Positions 8,812-19,412 of a stretch of 64,000 bases of DNA are shown in pieces. The notes beneath the pieces were generated by a model. That model ran no database searches, was not told the origin of the DNA, and was given only the letters and a program-made list of their open reading frames with translations. The stretch's first letter is position 1; each line of letters opens with the position of its first letter. Origin of the DNA: Massilia soli (GTDB taxonomy: Bacteria > Pseudomonadota > Gammaproteobacteria > Burkholderiales > Burkholderiaceae_D); contig NZ_JAFBIL020000001.1 in the NCBI RefSeq assembly GCF_016809835.1, positions 620,001 to 684,000 of the forward strand, written 5' to 3'. Position numbers and translations under genes: made by a program.

Positions 8812-9423
8812 ATGACTATACGCACCACCGTCGCGCTCACCCTGGCCGCCCTGAGCCTGGCTGGCTGTACTTCGTTCGGCGAGGCGCCGCTGGCCAAGGT
8901 CGAACAGCGTATCGTCACAGTGCAGGCCTGGGGCGGCACGCCGGCCGATCCGGCCAAGGTGCGCACGCATACGATCGACCACATCACCCTGCATCACCAG
9001 GGCGAGCCGTTCAAGCCCGGGACCGATCCGCGCGCCTACCTGCGCAAGCTGCAGACCTGGTCGCGCAATACCAGGAACTGGGCGGACATTCCCTACCACT
9101 ACATCATCGACCTGGACGGCAACATCTACGGCGGGCGCGACATCGCCTTTGCGGGCGATACCAACACCAGCTACGACCCGAAGGGCCACGCGCTGATCGA
9201 AGTCGTCGGCAACTTTGAGGAAGTACAGCCCAACACCAAACAGCTCGACGCGGTGGTCGACCTGATGGCCTTGCTGGCGGCGAAGCACAATGTGCCCGTG
9301 GACCGCATCCACGGCCACAAGGACTATGCCCACACCGCCTGCCCAGGCGCCAACCTGTACCGCTACCTGGAAAACGGCTACTTCCACAAGCGCGTGGCCG
9401 AACGCCTGGCGCACGCGCGGTAA
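8812..9423 (+). CDS. N-acetylmuramoyl-L-alanine amidase lipoprotein
   Basis: A 203-residue protein with a lipoprotein signal ending in the lipobox LAGC (Cys19). The rest is a PGRP/Amidase_2 domain: HITLHHQG carries the first zinc histidine, PYHYIIDLDGNIYGGRD the core strand, and HGHKDYAHTACPGANLYRYL the second histidine and the zinc cysteine. It should cut the bond between muramic acid and the stem peptide in the periplasm, for wall turnover or recycling. It is anchored to a membrane by its lipid. A good ribosome site (GGAGAA) precedes the ATG. Confidence 0.85.
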   Translation: MTIRTTVALTLAALSLAGCTSFGEAPLAKVEQRIVTVQAWGGTPADPAKVRTHTIDHITLHHQGEPFKPGTDPRAYLRKLQTWSRNTRNWADIPYHYIIDLDGNIYGGRDIAFAGDTNTSYDPKGHALIEVVGNFEEVQPNTKQLDAVVDLMALLAAKHNVPVDRIHGHKDYAHTACPGANLYRYLENGYFHKRVAERLAHAR

Positions 9424-9430
9424 GCCAGCT

Positions 9431-11110
9431 TTACAGGCGCTTGCCCGGCATTTTCTGGCCGCCCTGGTGCAGCACCATTTGCACCACGCCGTCGGCGTTT
9501 TTCTCGAAGTGGAATTCGGCGTCGACCATGTTCGAGAAGAACACCGTGTCCGACAGCGGCAGGATCTCGACAGCTGGCTGGCCGGTTCCCTGGGCAAGCA
9601 TTTTCTCGCCGTCGCGCTTCACTTCAAGGGCGAATCCGGGCGCCAGCTCGTAGCGGCCCAGATAGGCGTCGAAGGTTGCCGGCGCGATCTTGACCGCGGT
9701 GCGCTCAAGCGGCTTGGCGGCAGTGCGCGCGTGACTGACCGGATCGCCGCCATCGTTGGTCATGTTCAGGTGGCTTACTTCGCCCTTCGCGTTGCGGACA
9801 AACTCGAGGGTGGCAAGGGAATCGGCGAGGTAAAACCCATTCTGCTTGTAGGCCGTCAGCGGAATGCGCTCACGGCCGGTGCGCTGCATGGTGAGCTTGC
9901 CGTCCTCAAGGCGGATCGTGCGCGTGTTGTCCTTGTCGATGGTGTACACGCCGACGTATTGTTGCAGCGTCGCCGGCGCGACCGTGACGGGCTTGTGGTC
10001 CGGGAATGGCTTGCCCATGGCAAGGGCGGCGATCTTGGTCGCGACCATCTCCGGATGGGTCCGCCCTGAGTCGGTGTTCGACAGCACCGCCACATAGACC
10101 TTGTGCGCCGGCACGCTCAGCGCGTAGGTCGAGAACCCGTTGATGCCGCCGCCGTGGGCGATCTTGGCGCCTCCTTGCAGTTTGCCCAATTCCCATCCGT
10201 AGCCATAACCGGTCGATTCGCCGCTGGCCAGTCTGTAAGGCGTGAACGCCTTCTTCCAGCTGGCCGCCTTGAGCAGTTTGCCCGCGCCGATCGCCTTGTC
10301 CCAGCGCGCCAGGTCATCGACCGTCGATACCAGCGAGCCTGCCGCGTACGGCTGCGTCATGCTGAGCGGACGGGCCGCGCCGAAGCCGGAGTCGCCCTTG
10401 CTGTGGCCGGCGGCGCGCACGCCCTTGACCCGTTCATTGCCCTCGAACGCGGTGTGGTCCATGCCCAGCGGCGTAAAAATGCGCTGGGCGAGAAAGTCCG
10501 CGTACGACTTGCCCGACACCTTTTCGATGATGGCACCGAGCAGGAAATAACCCGAGTTGTTGTAGTCGAAGCGCTCGCCCGGGGAAAACAGCATCGGGTC
10601 GTTCTTGAAGCTGTCGATCATCTGGCTGACGGTCAGAACCTTGTCCATCGTGTCGGCGTAGGCCGGCTTGCCGGTATAGCTCTGGATGCCCGAGGTGTGG
10701 GTCAGCAAATGCTCGATGGTGATTTTCTTGCCCTGTGTCGGGTAGTCGGGCAGGAAGCGGGTGATCTCGTCGGTCAGGGCCAGCTTGCCGTCCTCGGCCA
10801 GCATCAGGATGGCGACGGCGGTGAATTGCTTGGTAATCGAGCCCAGGCGCAGCGTCATCGCCGCGTCCATCGGCTGCTTGCTGGCGACATCGGCCAGGCC
10901 GTATGCCTTGCGGAAAACGGTGGCCCCGCCGCGCGTGACGATGATGGTGGCGCCCGGCTCATCGGCCTTGTAATAGCCGCGCACGCTGGCGTCGATGCGC
11001 CCGGCAAGGGCGTCGCTGGCGGGCGCCGCCGCAGGCGCCGCATGGACGGCGCTAAACGAGGCAGGCAATAACAGTAGTGCGGCAAGGCTGACGGCGGTAA
11101 GTCTCGGCAT
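9431..11110 (-). CDS. Exported serine hydrolase, class C beta-lactamase fold
   Basis: A 559-residue protein with a signal peptide (LAALLLLPASFSAVHA). The class C/esterase core shows S-x-x-K as LGSITKQFTAVA near residue 92, Y-x-N as FDYNNSGYFLLGAI near 180, and HGGGINGFSTYAL near 320. After residue 375 come two C-terminal lobes, each with a repeated theme (TLQQYVGVYTI and TFDAYLGRYEL), typical of DUF3471-like extensions. Members act as D-aminopeptidases, esterases or penicillin-binding proteins, so resistance should not be assumed. It ends 7 bp from the convergent amidase gene. Confidence 0.85.
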   Translation of the reverse strand: MPRLTAVSLAALLLLPASFSAVHAAPAAAPASDALAGRIDASVRGYYKADEPGATIIVTRGGATVFRKAYGLADVASKQPMDAAMTLRLGSITKQFTAVAILMLAEDGKLALTDEITRFLPDYPTQGKKITIEHLLTHTSGIQSYTGKPAYADTMDKVLTVSQMIDSFKNDPMLFSPGERFDYNNSGYFLLGAIIEKVSGKSYADFLAQRIFTPLGMDHTAFEGNERVKGVRAAGHSKGDSGFGAARPLSMTQPYAAGSLVSTVDDLARWDKAIGAGKLLKAASWKKAFTPYRLASGESTGYGYGWELGKLQGGAKIAHGGGINGFSTYALSVPAHKVYVAVLSNTDSGRTHPEMVATKIAALAMGKPFPDHKPVTVAPATLQQYVGVYTIDKDNTRTIRLEDGKLTMQRTGRERIPLTAYKQNGFYLADSLATLEFVRNAKGEVSHLNMTNDGGDPVSHARTAAKPLERTAVKIAPATFDAYLGRYELAPGFALEVKRDGEKMLAQGTGQPAVEILPLSDTVFFSNMVDAEFHFEKNADGVVQMVLHQGGQKMPGKRL

Positions 11111-11486
11111 GATGCAATCCTTTGGAGAATTGGAAGCCGCGCTCGGCCTCGCAAGACAATCATCCTAAAAGATTGTGATTCTGAAAAAACAATGTTTCCG
11201 ACAAAACGCCCTTTTTTGACCCTGAAATGCAGCCGGCTTGCGCGAGCCCCATGGCGGTCAGGACATTGAGGCAGAGCAAATGCCAGCTGATCAGCAGGAA
11301 CGCCGCCGCCGCGTGCAACTCCAATGATCAGTACGCGAGAAGTATGGGATGTGCAGGCAGAGTAGAGCGCGTACCGCCGATACCAGCTGGGGCGAACAGC
11401 GTGTGGCTCGTGGAGCTAGTGTAGGCACGGTACTCAGGGGCACGGTTGACCTGGGTGGATAACTCTTCGAGGTAGGAGGAAATTTT
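11111..11486. other. Intergenic stretch without a supported gene
   Basis: About 375 bp upstream of the small-ORF/HsdS/HsdM patch. The open frames here (for example 11227-11424 plus and 11328-11537 minus) have no family character and no ribosome site. GC content falls somewhat near 11150-11215 where AAAA and TTTT runs occur. I see no repeat or RNA gene. Confidence 0.5.
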
Positions 11487-11570
11487 GTGTGTCAGCTTTA
11501 CGCGAAACCTGTTTTGTTGAATTCCATAACGTTGCATTTAGGAGCCTCACATGGACCAGTCATTGATTAA
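11487..11570 (+). CDS. Possible 27-residue leader peptide
   Basis: A GTG at 11487 is preceded by TAGGAGGAAATTTT, one of the best ribosome-binding sequences in the window. It opens a 27-codon frame that ends at 11570, past the ATG of the next small gene at 11551, so translation could be coupled. Nothing about its peptide is recognised. It may be a chance frame behind a purine run. Confidence 0.25.
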   Translation: MCQLYAKPVLLNSITLHLGASHGPVID

Positions 11571-11694
11571 TGTCATCGAAGCGTCGACTCGTGCAATTTT
11601 GATTATCGACGATCATCCCATCGGTGGGCTCATCGTGAGCATAATCCTGCTAGCCGTACTGAGCATGATGCGCGGACGGTCAAAAACGTCCTGA
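11551..11694 (+). CDS. 47-residue membrane peptide upstream of HsdS/HsdM pair
   Basis: An ATG with GGAG 7 bases upstream opens 47 codons ending in TGA at 11692-11694. The peptide has a hydrophilic N-terminus and a membrane segment (GGLIVSIILLAVLSMM, residues 25-40), then a positive tail RGRSKTS, suggesting a single-pass protein with the C-terminus inside. I do not recognise the family. It lies 59 bp before the half-HsdS gene on the same strand and may belong to the same transcript. Confidence 0.5.
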   Translation: MDQSLINVIEASTRAILIIDDHPIGGLIVSIILLAVLSMMRGRSKTS

Positions 11695-11753
11695 GCAGTA
11701 GCCACCGCGCCTTCGCCAGCAGTCCTGGCGGAGGCAGATGCAAAGCGATCAAC

Positions 11754-12335
11754 GTGAAACTCGATGAAATTGCATCCGTCCGAACTTTGATGACGTTCCG
11801 GGACCGCTCTCCGCTTGACGGCGGAGACGGTAACGCCTGCGTGCTCGCCATTCGCGACATCGTCTCGCGCTGGCCGGCCGATTATCCATCGTTGCCAAAG
11901 GTCGATGCCAATGACGACCAGCTGGCCGACCAGCTGCGCGAGGGCGACATCCTGCTGCCCGGACGTGGCTCATCCTACCCGGCACGCCTGTTCAGGGGTG
12001 CGCCGCTGCCGGTGTTCACGTCGGGACAGATCTTCGCGATTCGGCCGCACCAGGGCGTACAGTCAAGCTATCTGTGCTGGTACCTGAACCGCCCCGATAT
12101 CCAGGCCGGTATCACCCAGCTACTGGCCGGCTCGGCGATCCAGGCCCTCAACAAGTCCAGCTTGCTGCGTATCGAGGTCGCCTTGCCGCCGCTTGAACGC
12201 CAGCAGTACATTGCCGAGCTGCAGGCGCTGGCGGAGCAGCGCTCGCGCCTGCGGCAAGAGCTTGAACAACTTGACCACGCCGAGATCGAGCATGCGTGCG
12301 AGGCGCTACTCGCACCACGAGGCTTGCATGGCTAA
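11754..12335 (+). CDS. Half-length HsdS-like specificity subunit
   Basis: A 193-residue protein with one target-recognition domain rather than the usual two. GDILLPGRGSSYPARLF, IFAIRPHQGVQSSYLCWYLN and the closing LPPLERQQYIAELQALAEQRSRLRQELEQL are typical of HsdS: the last part is the conserved coiled-coil region. Type I HsdS proteins choose the DNA sequence that the methylase and nuclease act on; half-size forms can dimerise to make a palindromic-type target. Start is GTG at 11754; no ATG is in frame nearby. It overlaps the next gene by 8 bp, so the two are translationally coupled. Confidence 0.8.
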   Translation: MKLDEIASVRTLMTFRDRSPLDGGDGNACVLAIRDIVSRWPADYPSLPKVDANDDQLADQLREGDILLPGRGSSYPARLFRGAPLPVFTSGQIFAIRPHQGVQSSYLCWYLNRPDIQAGITQLLAGSAIQALNKSSLLRIEVALPPLERQQYIAELQALAEQRSRLRQELEQLDHAEIEHACEALLAPRGLHG

Positions 12336-13758
12336 ACCACCAAAAAAGGATGCGCGAGCGGGTATCAACGACATCTTCAGCCTGCTCCGCCAAGCATTCC
12401 AGCCCGCCCCTTCCGTCCATTTCCTGATCGCCCTCGTCATCCTTCGCTGGTTCGCCGACGCCAAGCGCGAATCGCGCCCCCTGCCCTGTTCGCTCGAACT
12501 GCCCGGCTGCCTTGAGTATCACACCCCGCTGACCCTCGACGACAACCAGCTCGGCCATTGGTTCGTGGCGATGTTCGAGCAGCTTGAGGAGTTGAACAAA
12601 GCCGAACTGGGCGGCCTGTTCACCGGCCTGAACTTCGCGTCGCCTCGTTTCCTGGGCAACGACGACAGTCGCGGCTTGCTGACCCGCATAGTCGAAAACC
12701 TGTGGTTCCGCGATCGCGACCAGTGCAGTTTTGAACTGATGAGGGAAGCGCTCCTCACCTCGCGGCACTGCCTTGCTACGTGTTTCACCGCGCCCGAGCT
12801 GAATACGCCGGCGTCGCTGTGCGAACTGACGGCCCGCGTCATGCAGCCGCAGCGCGATGACACCGTGTACGACCCGTCCTGCGGCACCGGACAGATGCTG
12901 ATTCATATGCAGGGCACGCTCGCCTGCCGGCCGAAGCAAGTCCGGGTGTATGGTTCCGAGCGCAAACCGGCAGCATGGATCATCGCCAAGGTGAGCGCTT
13001 TGTACTACGGATTTTCGTCGCAACATATCCGCATGGCCGACGCGCTGAAGCCCGAAAACGTGCTGGAGTACGAAGGCGGCCAATGCAAGTTCGACGTTGT
13101 GATTGCACATCCGCCCTGGGGCATCAAGGAATGGCGGGCCGAGAATCCGCCGCCGGAACGCCACGAGCGCTTCCGGCGCGGCATGCCGCCGAAGAACAAC
13201 GGCGACTACGCCTACCTGCTGCACATGGCCGCGTCCATGCATGACTTTACCGGACGCATGGCGGCGATCGTATCCAGCGGCGTGTTGTCGCGCGGAGGCC
13301 AGGAGGGGCGTATCCGCATGCGCCTGCTGAAAGACAACCTGGTCGACGCGGTGGTCGGCCTGCCGGAGAAGATGTTCCAAGGCACGGGTGTGGGCGGCGC
13401 CCTGCTCGTCATGCGCCGCAGCCGCAGTGCGCGCGACGTGCTGTTCATCGATGGGCGCGGCTTCGCGACGACTGTGGCTGGAAAGAATGTGTTCTCCCCG
13501 GAAGCGATCGAGTGGATCGCCCGCGCCTGCGCCGAGCGGATCAGCAAGCCGGGCGTATCGGCGCAGGCCAGTATCGAGGCGATCATCGGCAACGATTGCT
13601 CGCTCAGCGTCTCGTTGTACGTGCGTCCGGAGCAAGAGCACGCCAGCACCGATATCCATGCGATCCGGTATCGCCGCAAGCGCCTACGTTGCGAGCTGAG
13701 CAGCGTGAACGAGCGGATCGACGCGATGCTTGACGCGCTGATGGCGCGGCCGGCATAG
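12328..13758 (+). CDS. HsdM-like N6-adenine methylase with HPPW motif
   Basis: A 476-residue protein. The N-terminal helical part (SVHFLIALVILRWFADAKRE) matches the HsdM N-terminal domain. SAM motif I is YDPSCGTGQMLIHMQG near residue 184. Motif IV, normally N-P-P-F/Y/W, reads VVIAHPPWG near 260: histidine replaces the catalytic asparagine. Later SSGVLSRGGQEGRIR and VVGLPEKMFQGTGVGGALLVMRR match the conserved C-terminal HsdM block. There is no hsdR nearby. It may methylate weakly, act on an altered target, or have become a DNA-binding partner of the half-HsdS. The ATG at 12328 lies inside the hsdS-like end. Confidence 0.8.
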   Translation: MAKPPKKDARAGINDIFSLLRQAFQPAPSVHFLIALVILRWFADAKRESRPLPCSLELPGCLEYHTPLTLDDNQLGHWFVAMFEQLEELNKAELGGLFTGLNFASPRFLGNDDSRGLLTRIVENLWFRDRDQCSFELMREALLTSRHCLATCFTAPELNTPASLCELTARVMQPQRDDTVYDPSCGTGQMLIHMQGTLACRPKQVRVYGSERKPAAWIIAKVSALYYGFSSQHIRMADALKPENVLEYEGGQCKFDVVIAHPPWGIKEWRAENPPPERHERFRRGMPPKNNGDYAYLLHMAASMHDFTGRMAAIVSSGVLSRGGQEGRIRMRLLKDNLVDAVVGLPEKMFQGTGVGGALLVMRRSRSARDVLFIDGRGFATTVAGKNVFSPEAIEWIARACAERISKPGVSAQASIEAIIGNDCSLSVSLYVRPEQEHASTDIHAIRYRRKRLRCELSSVNERIDAMLDALMARPA

Positions 13759-13831
13759 ATGCAGCAGTGCGTCGCCGGCGTGGCGGTTCTGCTAAGGTTT
13801 CTCAACCTAATTTCAGAACAGAGGAGCCAGC

Positions 13832-14146
13832 ATGGAACGATTCCTGATTGTCTACCGCGGCGCAGCGGACGGCTCGTCCGATGCACCAGAGCATCATCCC
13901 GGCAAGTGGACAGCCTGGCTCGGTTCGCTCGGCTCATCGGTCGTCGACCGCGGCAGCCTGACGCACAGCAGTGTCGAGGTCCCCAGCCGTTTGCTCGGGC
14001 CGAAGCTGTCGAGCAGTTCCCTGTCCGGCTATTCGATCGTGGAAGCGGCCGATTTCAACGCCGCGGTCAAGCTGGCCGAAGCGTGCCCGATTTTTGACGA
14101 GAAGGGGTCGGTGGAGATTGCGCGGCTGACCGACTCGCTGCGCTGA
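13832..14146 (+). CDS. YciI-like (DGPF-related) protein
   Basis: A 104-residue protein starting MERFLIVYRG and continuing WTAWLGSLGSSVVDRGS, then SGYSIVEAADFNAAVKLAEACPIF. This is the ferredoxin-like YCII-related pattern (an early strand ending in a glycine, and the late I-x-E-A-x-D block). Functions are mostly unknown; some members bind small molecules or act as dehalogenase-like enzymes. AGGAG lies 8 bases before the ATG. Its last codons are the first unit of a 52-bp tandem repeat. Confidence 0.7.
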   Translation: MERFLIVYRGAADGSSDAPEHHPGKWTAWLGSLGSSVVDRGSLTHSSVEVPSRLLGPKLSSSSLSGYSIVEAADFNAAVKLAEACPIFDEKGSVEIARLTDSLR

Positions 14147-14275
14147 CGCGCGAACCGTCGTTCCCGCGAATGCGCGGCTGACCGACTCGCTGCACTGACA
14201 CGCGAACCGTCGTTCCCGCGAATGCGCGGCTGACCGACTCGCTGCGCTGACGCGCGAACCGTCGTTCCCGCGAAT
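14120..14275 (+). repeat. Three tandem 52-bp units, first one inside the YciI gene end
   Basis: Units 14120-14171, 14172-14223 and 14224-14275. Units 1 and 3 are identical; unit 2 differs at two positions. The first 27 bp of unit 1 encode the last residues and stop of the YciI-like protein, so the array copied part of a gene plus half of a GTTCCCGCG palindrome downstream. Confidence 0.9.
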
Positions 14276-14364
14276 GCGGGAACCTATCGGACGCATGATG
14301 GAGATTGCGACGTGGGGAGCACCCGTCGCCGCGGTATAGGTTCCCGCGTTCGCGGGAACGACGG
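14258..14364. repeat. Inverted pair of GTTCCCGCG palindromes
   Basis: GTTCCCGCGAATGCGGGAAC at 14264-14283 and GTTCCCGCGTTCGCGGGAAC at 14340-14359. Each is itself a hairpin, and the flanks (CCGTC left, GACGG right; CTAT/ATAG inside) show that the second is an inverted copy of the first, like a REP/BIME pair. Other copies of the family are at 21703, 43.5-43.77 and 51.9 kb. Confidence 0.8.
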
Positions 14365-14372
14365 TGGTGCAT

Positions 14373-14399
14373 AAAAAAAGGCAGCCGAGGCTGCCTTTT
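14373..14399 (-). terminator. Intrinsic terminator of the ATP synthase operon
   Basis: On the minus strand an 8-bp GC-rich stem AGGCAGCC/GGCTGCCT with a 3-base loop is followed by a run of seven T. It begins 21 bp after the atpC stop. The adjacent A-run on the other side would also give plus-strand transcripts four T. Confidence 0.88.
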
Positions 14400-14419
14400 C
14401 AATGTACTACTGGTATTGC

Positions 14420-14842
14420 TTAGCGCTTTTGACGCAGCTTGGCGATTGCAGCCAGCTGGGCGATCGCGGTGGCCAGTTCCGATTGCGCCTTGGCGTAGTC
14501 GATTTCCGACTCGCGGTTGACCATCAGTTCTTCTGCCTGCTTCTTCGCTTCCAGTGCTTTCGCTTCGTCCAGGTCGCCGCCGCGGATTGCGGTGTCGGCC
14601 AGGACCGTCACCGAATTCGGCTGCACTTCCAGGATGCCGCCGGCGACGAAGACGAACTCTTCTTCCGCCTGGCCAGGCACCTTGATCCGTACAGCACCCG
14701 GCCGAATGCGCGTGATCAGCGGGGTGTGCTTCGGGTAGATACCCAGCTCACCTGCTTCACCCGGCAACGCGACGAACTCGGCTTCGCCCGAAAAGATGCT
14801 CTCTTCGGCCGATACCACGTCAACGTGAAATGTGTTTGCCAT
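14420..14842 (-). CDS. atpC: ATP synthase epsilon subunit
   Basis: The 140-residue epsilon subunit of the F1 central stalk, coupling rotation to catalysis and inhibiting wasteful ATP hydrolysis. N-terminal beta sandwich: [35 protein letters not shown] in pieces from residue 5; C-terminal helical hairpin ends [25 protein letters not shown]. Last gene of the operon, 57 bp after atpD and followed by the intrinsic terminator. Length is normal. Confidence 0.95.
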   Translation of the reverse strand: MANTFHVDVVSAEESIFSGEAEFVALPGEAGELGIYPKHTPLITRIRPGAVRIKVPGQAEEEFVFVAGGILEVQPNSVTVLADTAIRGGDLDEAKALEAKKQAEELMVNRESEIDYAKAQSELATAIAQLAAIAKLRQKR

Positions 14843-14899
14843 GTGTGTCCTATCGGGTTAAGTCGCCGCGCTGTCGCCAGCGCGGCGCTTGTGCCAGTC

Positions 14900-16333
<1,434 letters not shown>

Positions 16334-17209
16334 TTAGACCGCTGCCGCACCGGCGACGATCTCGGAGAGTTCTTTGGTAATCGCAGCCTGGCGGGTCTTG
16401 TTGTAGATCAGCTTCAGTTCGCCAATGACGTTGCCGGCGTTGTCGCTTGCCGACTTCATCGCCACCATACGCGCCGATTGCTCGGACGCCAGGTTTTCTG
16501 CAACTGCCTGGTAAACCAGCGCTTCAACGTAACGCACCAGCAGTTCATCAATCACGGTCTGCGCTTCCGGCTCGTAGATATAGTCCCAGGAGAGACTATC
16601 CTTGTCAGCCGACAGCTGCGCGGACGACAGCGGGAGCAGTTGCTCGACCATCGCCTCTTGCTTCATCGTGTTGATGAACTTGGTGTAGCACACGTACACC
16701 GCGTCGAGCTCACCTGCCTCGTAGCGGTCGAGCATGACTTTGACAGGCCCGATCAGCTTGTCGAGGTGCGCCTGGTCGCCGATCTGGATCGCGTGCGACA
16801 CGACCTTGACACCCACCCGGTTCATGAACCCCAAACCCTTGTTGCCAATCGCAACAACTTCAATCTTGTTGCCAGCTGTTTCCAGCTCGCGCATTTTTTG
16901 CGTCACCAGGCGCAGCACGTTGGTATTCATACCGCCGCACAGACCCTTGTCGGTCGTGACCACGATGAAACCAATCGTCTTTGCCGACACGCCCTTGGCT
17001 TGCGCCATGAATGCGTGCGTGTACTCTGGATTAGCAGTAGCAAGGTTGGAGGTGATGTTACGAATCTTGTCACTGTAGGGACGAGCCGCACGCATCCGTT
17101 CCTGCGCCTTGCGCATTTTGGATGCGGCGACCATTTCCATCGCCTTGGTGATCTTCTTCGTATTTTCTACGCTCTTGATCTTGCCACGTATCTCTTTGCC
17201 TACTGCCAT
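16334..17209 (-). CDS. atpG: ATP synthase gamma subunit
   Basis: The rotor shaft of F1, 291 residues. It starts with the family signature [20 protein letters not shown] followed by [12 protein letters not shown], and ends with the partner helix [22 protein letters not shown]. These two helices form the coiled coil within the alpha/beta ring. [18 protein letters not shown] near residue 78 is the central Rossmann-like strand. It lies between atpA and atpD, 56 bp after atpA. Confidence 0.97.
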   Translation of the reverse strand: MAVGKEIRGKIKSVENTKKITKAMEMVAASKMRKAQERMRAARPYSDKIRNITSNLATANPEYTHAFMAQAKGVSAKTIGFIVVTTDKGLCGGMNTNVLRLVTQKMRELETAGNKIEVVAIGNKGLGFMNRVGVKVVSHAIQIGDQAHLDKLIGPVKVMLDRYEAGELDAVYVCYTKFINTMKQEAMVEQLLPLSSAQLSADKDSLSWDYIYEPEAQTVIDELLVRYVEALVYQAVAENLASEQSARMVAMKSASDNAGNVIGELKLIYNKTRQAAITKELSEIVAGAAAV

Positions 17210-17265
17210 GAGTCCTTACTCCTTATGCATTTGGCGCCGCGGTCAACTGCGACGCCGAACCGCCA

Positions 17266-18807
17266 TTAAAATGCGCCGGATTTTTTGAAGTCAGCAATTG
17301 CGGCAGCCATGGCGGCTTCGCCATCTTTGTCCAGTTGCTTGGTCTCTTCAATTTTGCTCAGGAGCGCAGCTTGCTTGGTCTTCATGTAACCATGCAGGCC
17401 TGCTTCAAATGGCAGCACTTTCTTGACTTCGATGTCGTCGAAATAGCCCTTGTTCACTGCGAACAGCGACACGGCCATCAGCGAAACCGGCAGCGGCGAG
17501 TACTGAGCCTGCTTGAGCAGTTCGGTCACGCGGGCACCGCGGTCGAGCTGCTTGCGGGTCGACTCGTCCAGGTCGGAAGCGAACTGCGCGAACGCAGCCA
17601 GTTCACGGTACTGCGCCAGGTCGGTACGGATACCGCCGGACAGGTTTTTGATGACCTTGGTCTGGGCGGCGCCACCGACGCGCGATACCGAGATACCTGC
17701 GTTAATCGCAGGACGGATACCGGCGTTGAACAGCGAGGTTTCCAGGAAGATCTGGCCGTCGGTAATCGAAATCACGTTGGTAGGAACGAACGCCGAAACG
17801 TCGCCTGCCTGGGTTTCAATAATTGGCAGTGCGGTCAGCGAACCGGTCTTGCCGGTGACGGCGCCGTTGGTGAACTTCGACACGTAGTCGGCGTTCACGC
17901 GTGCTGCGCGCTCGAGCAGGCGGCTGTGCAGGTAGAACACGTCGCCAGGGTAAGCTTCGCGGCCTGGTGGACGGCGCAGCAGCAGCGAGATCTGGCGGTA
18001 AGCAACTGCTTGCTTCGACAGGTCATCGTAGACGATCAGTGCGTCTTCGCCGCGGTCGCGGAAGTATTCGCCCATTGCGCAGCCCGAGTAGGCCGAGATG
18101 TATTGCATCGCTGCCGATTCCGACGCCGATGCTGCGACAACAATGGTGTACTCCATCGCGCCGTGCTGTTCCAGGGAACGCACGATGTTCTTGATGGTCG
18201 ATGCTTTCTGGCCGATCGCAACGTACACGCAGGTCATGTTCTGACCCTTCTGGTTGATGATCGCGTCAACTGCCACAGCCGATTTACCGGTCTGGCGGTC
18301 GCCAATGATCAGCTCGCGCTGGCCACGGCCGATTGGTACCATCGCGTCGATCGACTTCAGGCCGGTCTGCATTGGCTGCGATACCGACTCACGGGCGATC
18401 ACGCCTGGTGCGATCTTTTCGATTGGTGCGGTCAGGGTGGTGTTGATTGGACCCTTGCCGTCGATCGGCTGGCCCAGTGCGTTGACCACGCGGCCACGCA
18501 GCTCAGGACCGATCGGCACTTCCAGGATGCGGCCGGTGGTCTTGACCACGTCGCCTTCCGAGATGTGCTCGTAAGCACCCAGAATCACCGAGCCGACGGA
18601 GTCGCGCTCGAGGTTCATTGCCAGGCCAAAGGTGTTGCCTGGGAATTCCAGCATCTCGCCCTGCATCACGTCCGACAGACCATGGATGCGGCAGATACCG
18701 TCAGCGACGGAGATTACCGTGCCTTGGTTGCGAACTTCAGCGGAACCTTCGAGGCCCTGGATGCGGCTCTTGATCAGTTCGCTGATTTCAGATGAATTAA
18801 GTTGCAT
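17266..18807 (-). CDS. atpA: ATP synthase alpha subunit
   Basis: The regulatory, non-catalytic nucleotide-binding F1 subunit, 513 residues. It begins [16 protein letters not shown], has Walker [16 protein letters not shown] near residue 170, and the highly conserved [20 protein letters not shown] near 282. The arginine finger region lies in [13 protein letters not shown]...[17 protein letters not shown] near 360-380. The 69-bp gap to atpH is the second longest in the operon. Normal length. Confidence 0.97.
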   Translation of the reverse strand: MQLNSSEISELIKSRIQGLEGSAEVRNQGTVISVADGICRIHGLSDVMQGEMLEFPGNTFGLAMNLERDSVGSVILGAYEHISEGDVVKTTGRILEVPIGPELRGRVVNALGQPIDGKGPINTTLTAPIEKIAPGVIARESVSQPMQTGLKSIDAMVPIGRGQRELIIGDRQTGKSAVAVDAIINQKGQNMTCVYVAIGQKASTIKNIVRSLEQHGAMEYTIVVAASASESAAMQYISAYSGCAMGEYFRDRGEDALIVYDDLSKQAVAYRQISLLLRRPPGREAYPGDVFYLHSRLLERAARVNADYVSKFTNGAVTGKTGSLTALPIIETQAGDVSAFVPTNVISITDGQIFLETSLFNAGIRPAINAGISVSRVGGAAQTKVIKNLSGGIRTDLAQYRELAAFAQFASDLDESTRKQLDRGARVTELLKQAQYSPLPVSLMAVSLFAVNKGYFDDIEVKKVLPFEAGLHGYMKTKQAALLSKIEETKQLDKDGEAAMAAAIADFKKSGAF

Positions 18808-18876
18808 AATGCTAACTCCTAATAGTTTCTTGATGCGTAGGGCAAGGGCGTTGCCGCGGGCGAGTGCGAATGTCGG

Positions 18877-19410
18877 TCAGGCAGCCAGCGCAACGTGCAT
18901 CTGTTGCAGCTTGGCGCGCACCGAGGTGTCGAGCACTTCATCGCCTACAACCACGCGCACACCACCGATCAGGGCGGAATCCACCTTGACCGTTGGGTTG
19001 AGCTTGCGGCCGAATTTCTTTTCCAACAGAGCGACCAGCTGGGCTACCTGGGCATCCGAGATCTCGAATGCGCTGGTGATCTCAGCGTCAGCGGCGCCGG
19101 CGTCGGCATTTTTCAGTACCTGGAACTGCTCGCCGATTTCCGGCAGCAGCGTGACGCGGCCATTTTCGACCAGCATCTGGACGAAATTGTTCGCTTCAGG
19201 CGTCATCGGCGATTTCACCAGCGAGGCCAGGGTAGCGGCCATGTCGGTGTCGGTGACGTTCGGGTTAGCCGCAAACGCCTGCACATCAGGGTTGGCGCCA
19301 ACCTGTGCCAGTTCGGACACAAGTTCGGACCAGGCTGCCATGTTGCCTTGTTTGGCGACACGGAACAGCGCTTCGGCGTAAGGACGGGCGACGGTTGCGA
19401 GTTCAGCCAT
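18877..19410 (-). CDS. atpH: ATP synthase delta subunit
   Basis: The 177-residue delta subunit forms part of the peripheral stalk, linking the top of F1 to the b subunits. It begins [19 protein letters not shown], the standard opening, and has the late block [27 protein letters not shown] in two parts near residues 142-170. The start is 2 bp after the atpF stop, so translation is probably coupled. Confidence 0.95.
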   Translation of the reverse strand: MAELATVARPYAEALFRVAKQGNMAAWSELVSELAQVGANPDVQAFAANPNVTDTDMAATLASLVKSPMTPEANNFVQMLVENGRVTLLPEIGEQFQVLKNADAGAADAEITSAFEISDAQVAQLVALLEKKFGRKLNPTVKVDSALIGGVRVVVGDEVLDTSVRAKLQQMHVALAA

Positions 19411-19412
19411 GA

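Noticed and set aside
8257-9597. A 446-residue minus-strand frame
   Set aside because: Only the last 140 residues (CoA-binding protein) have family character; the rest is antisense to the amidase gene, open only because stops are rare.
9431-11110. Beta-lactamase resistance gene
   Set aside because: The class C fold is clear, but the long two-lobe C-terminus and length fit peptidase or esterase relatives; resistance is not supported.
11456-11462. GGTGGATAAC as a further DnaA box
   Set aside because: A single mismatched 9-mer, isolated from other boxes and 25 kb from the cluster.
14120-14275. Tandem units as a CRISPR array
   Set aside because: Units are directly joined with no spacers, and there are only three; no cas genes are present.
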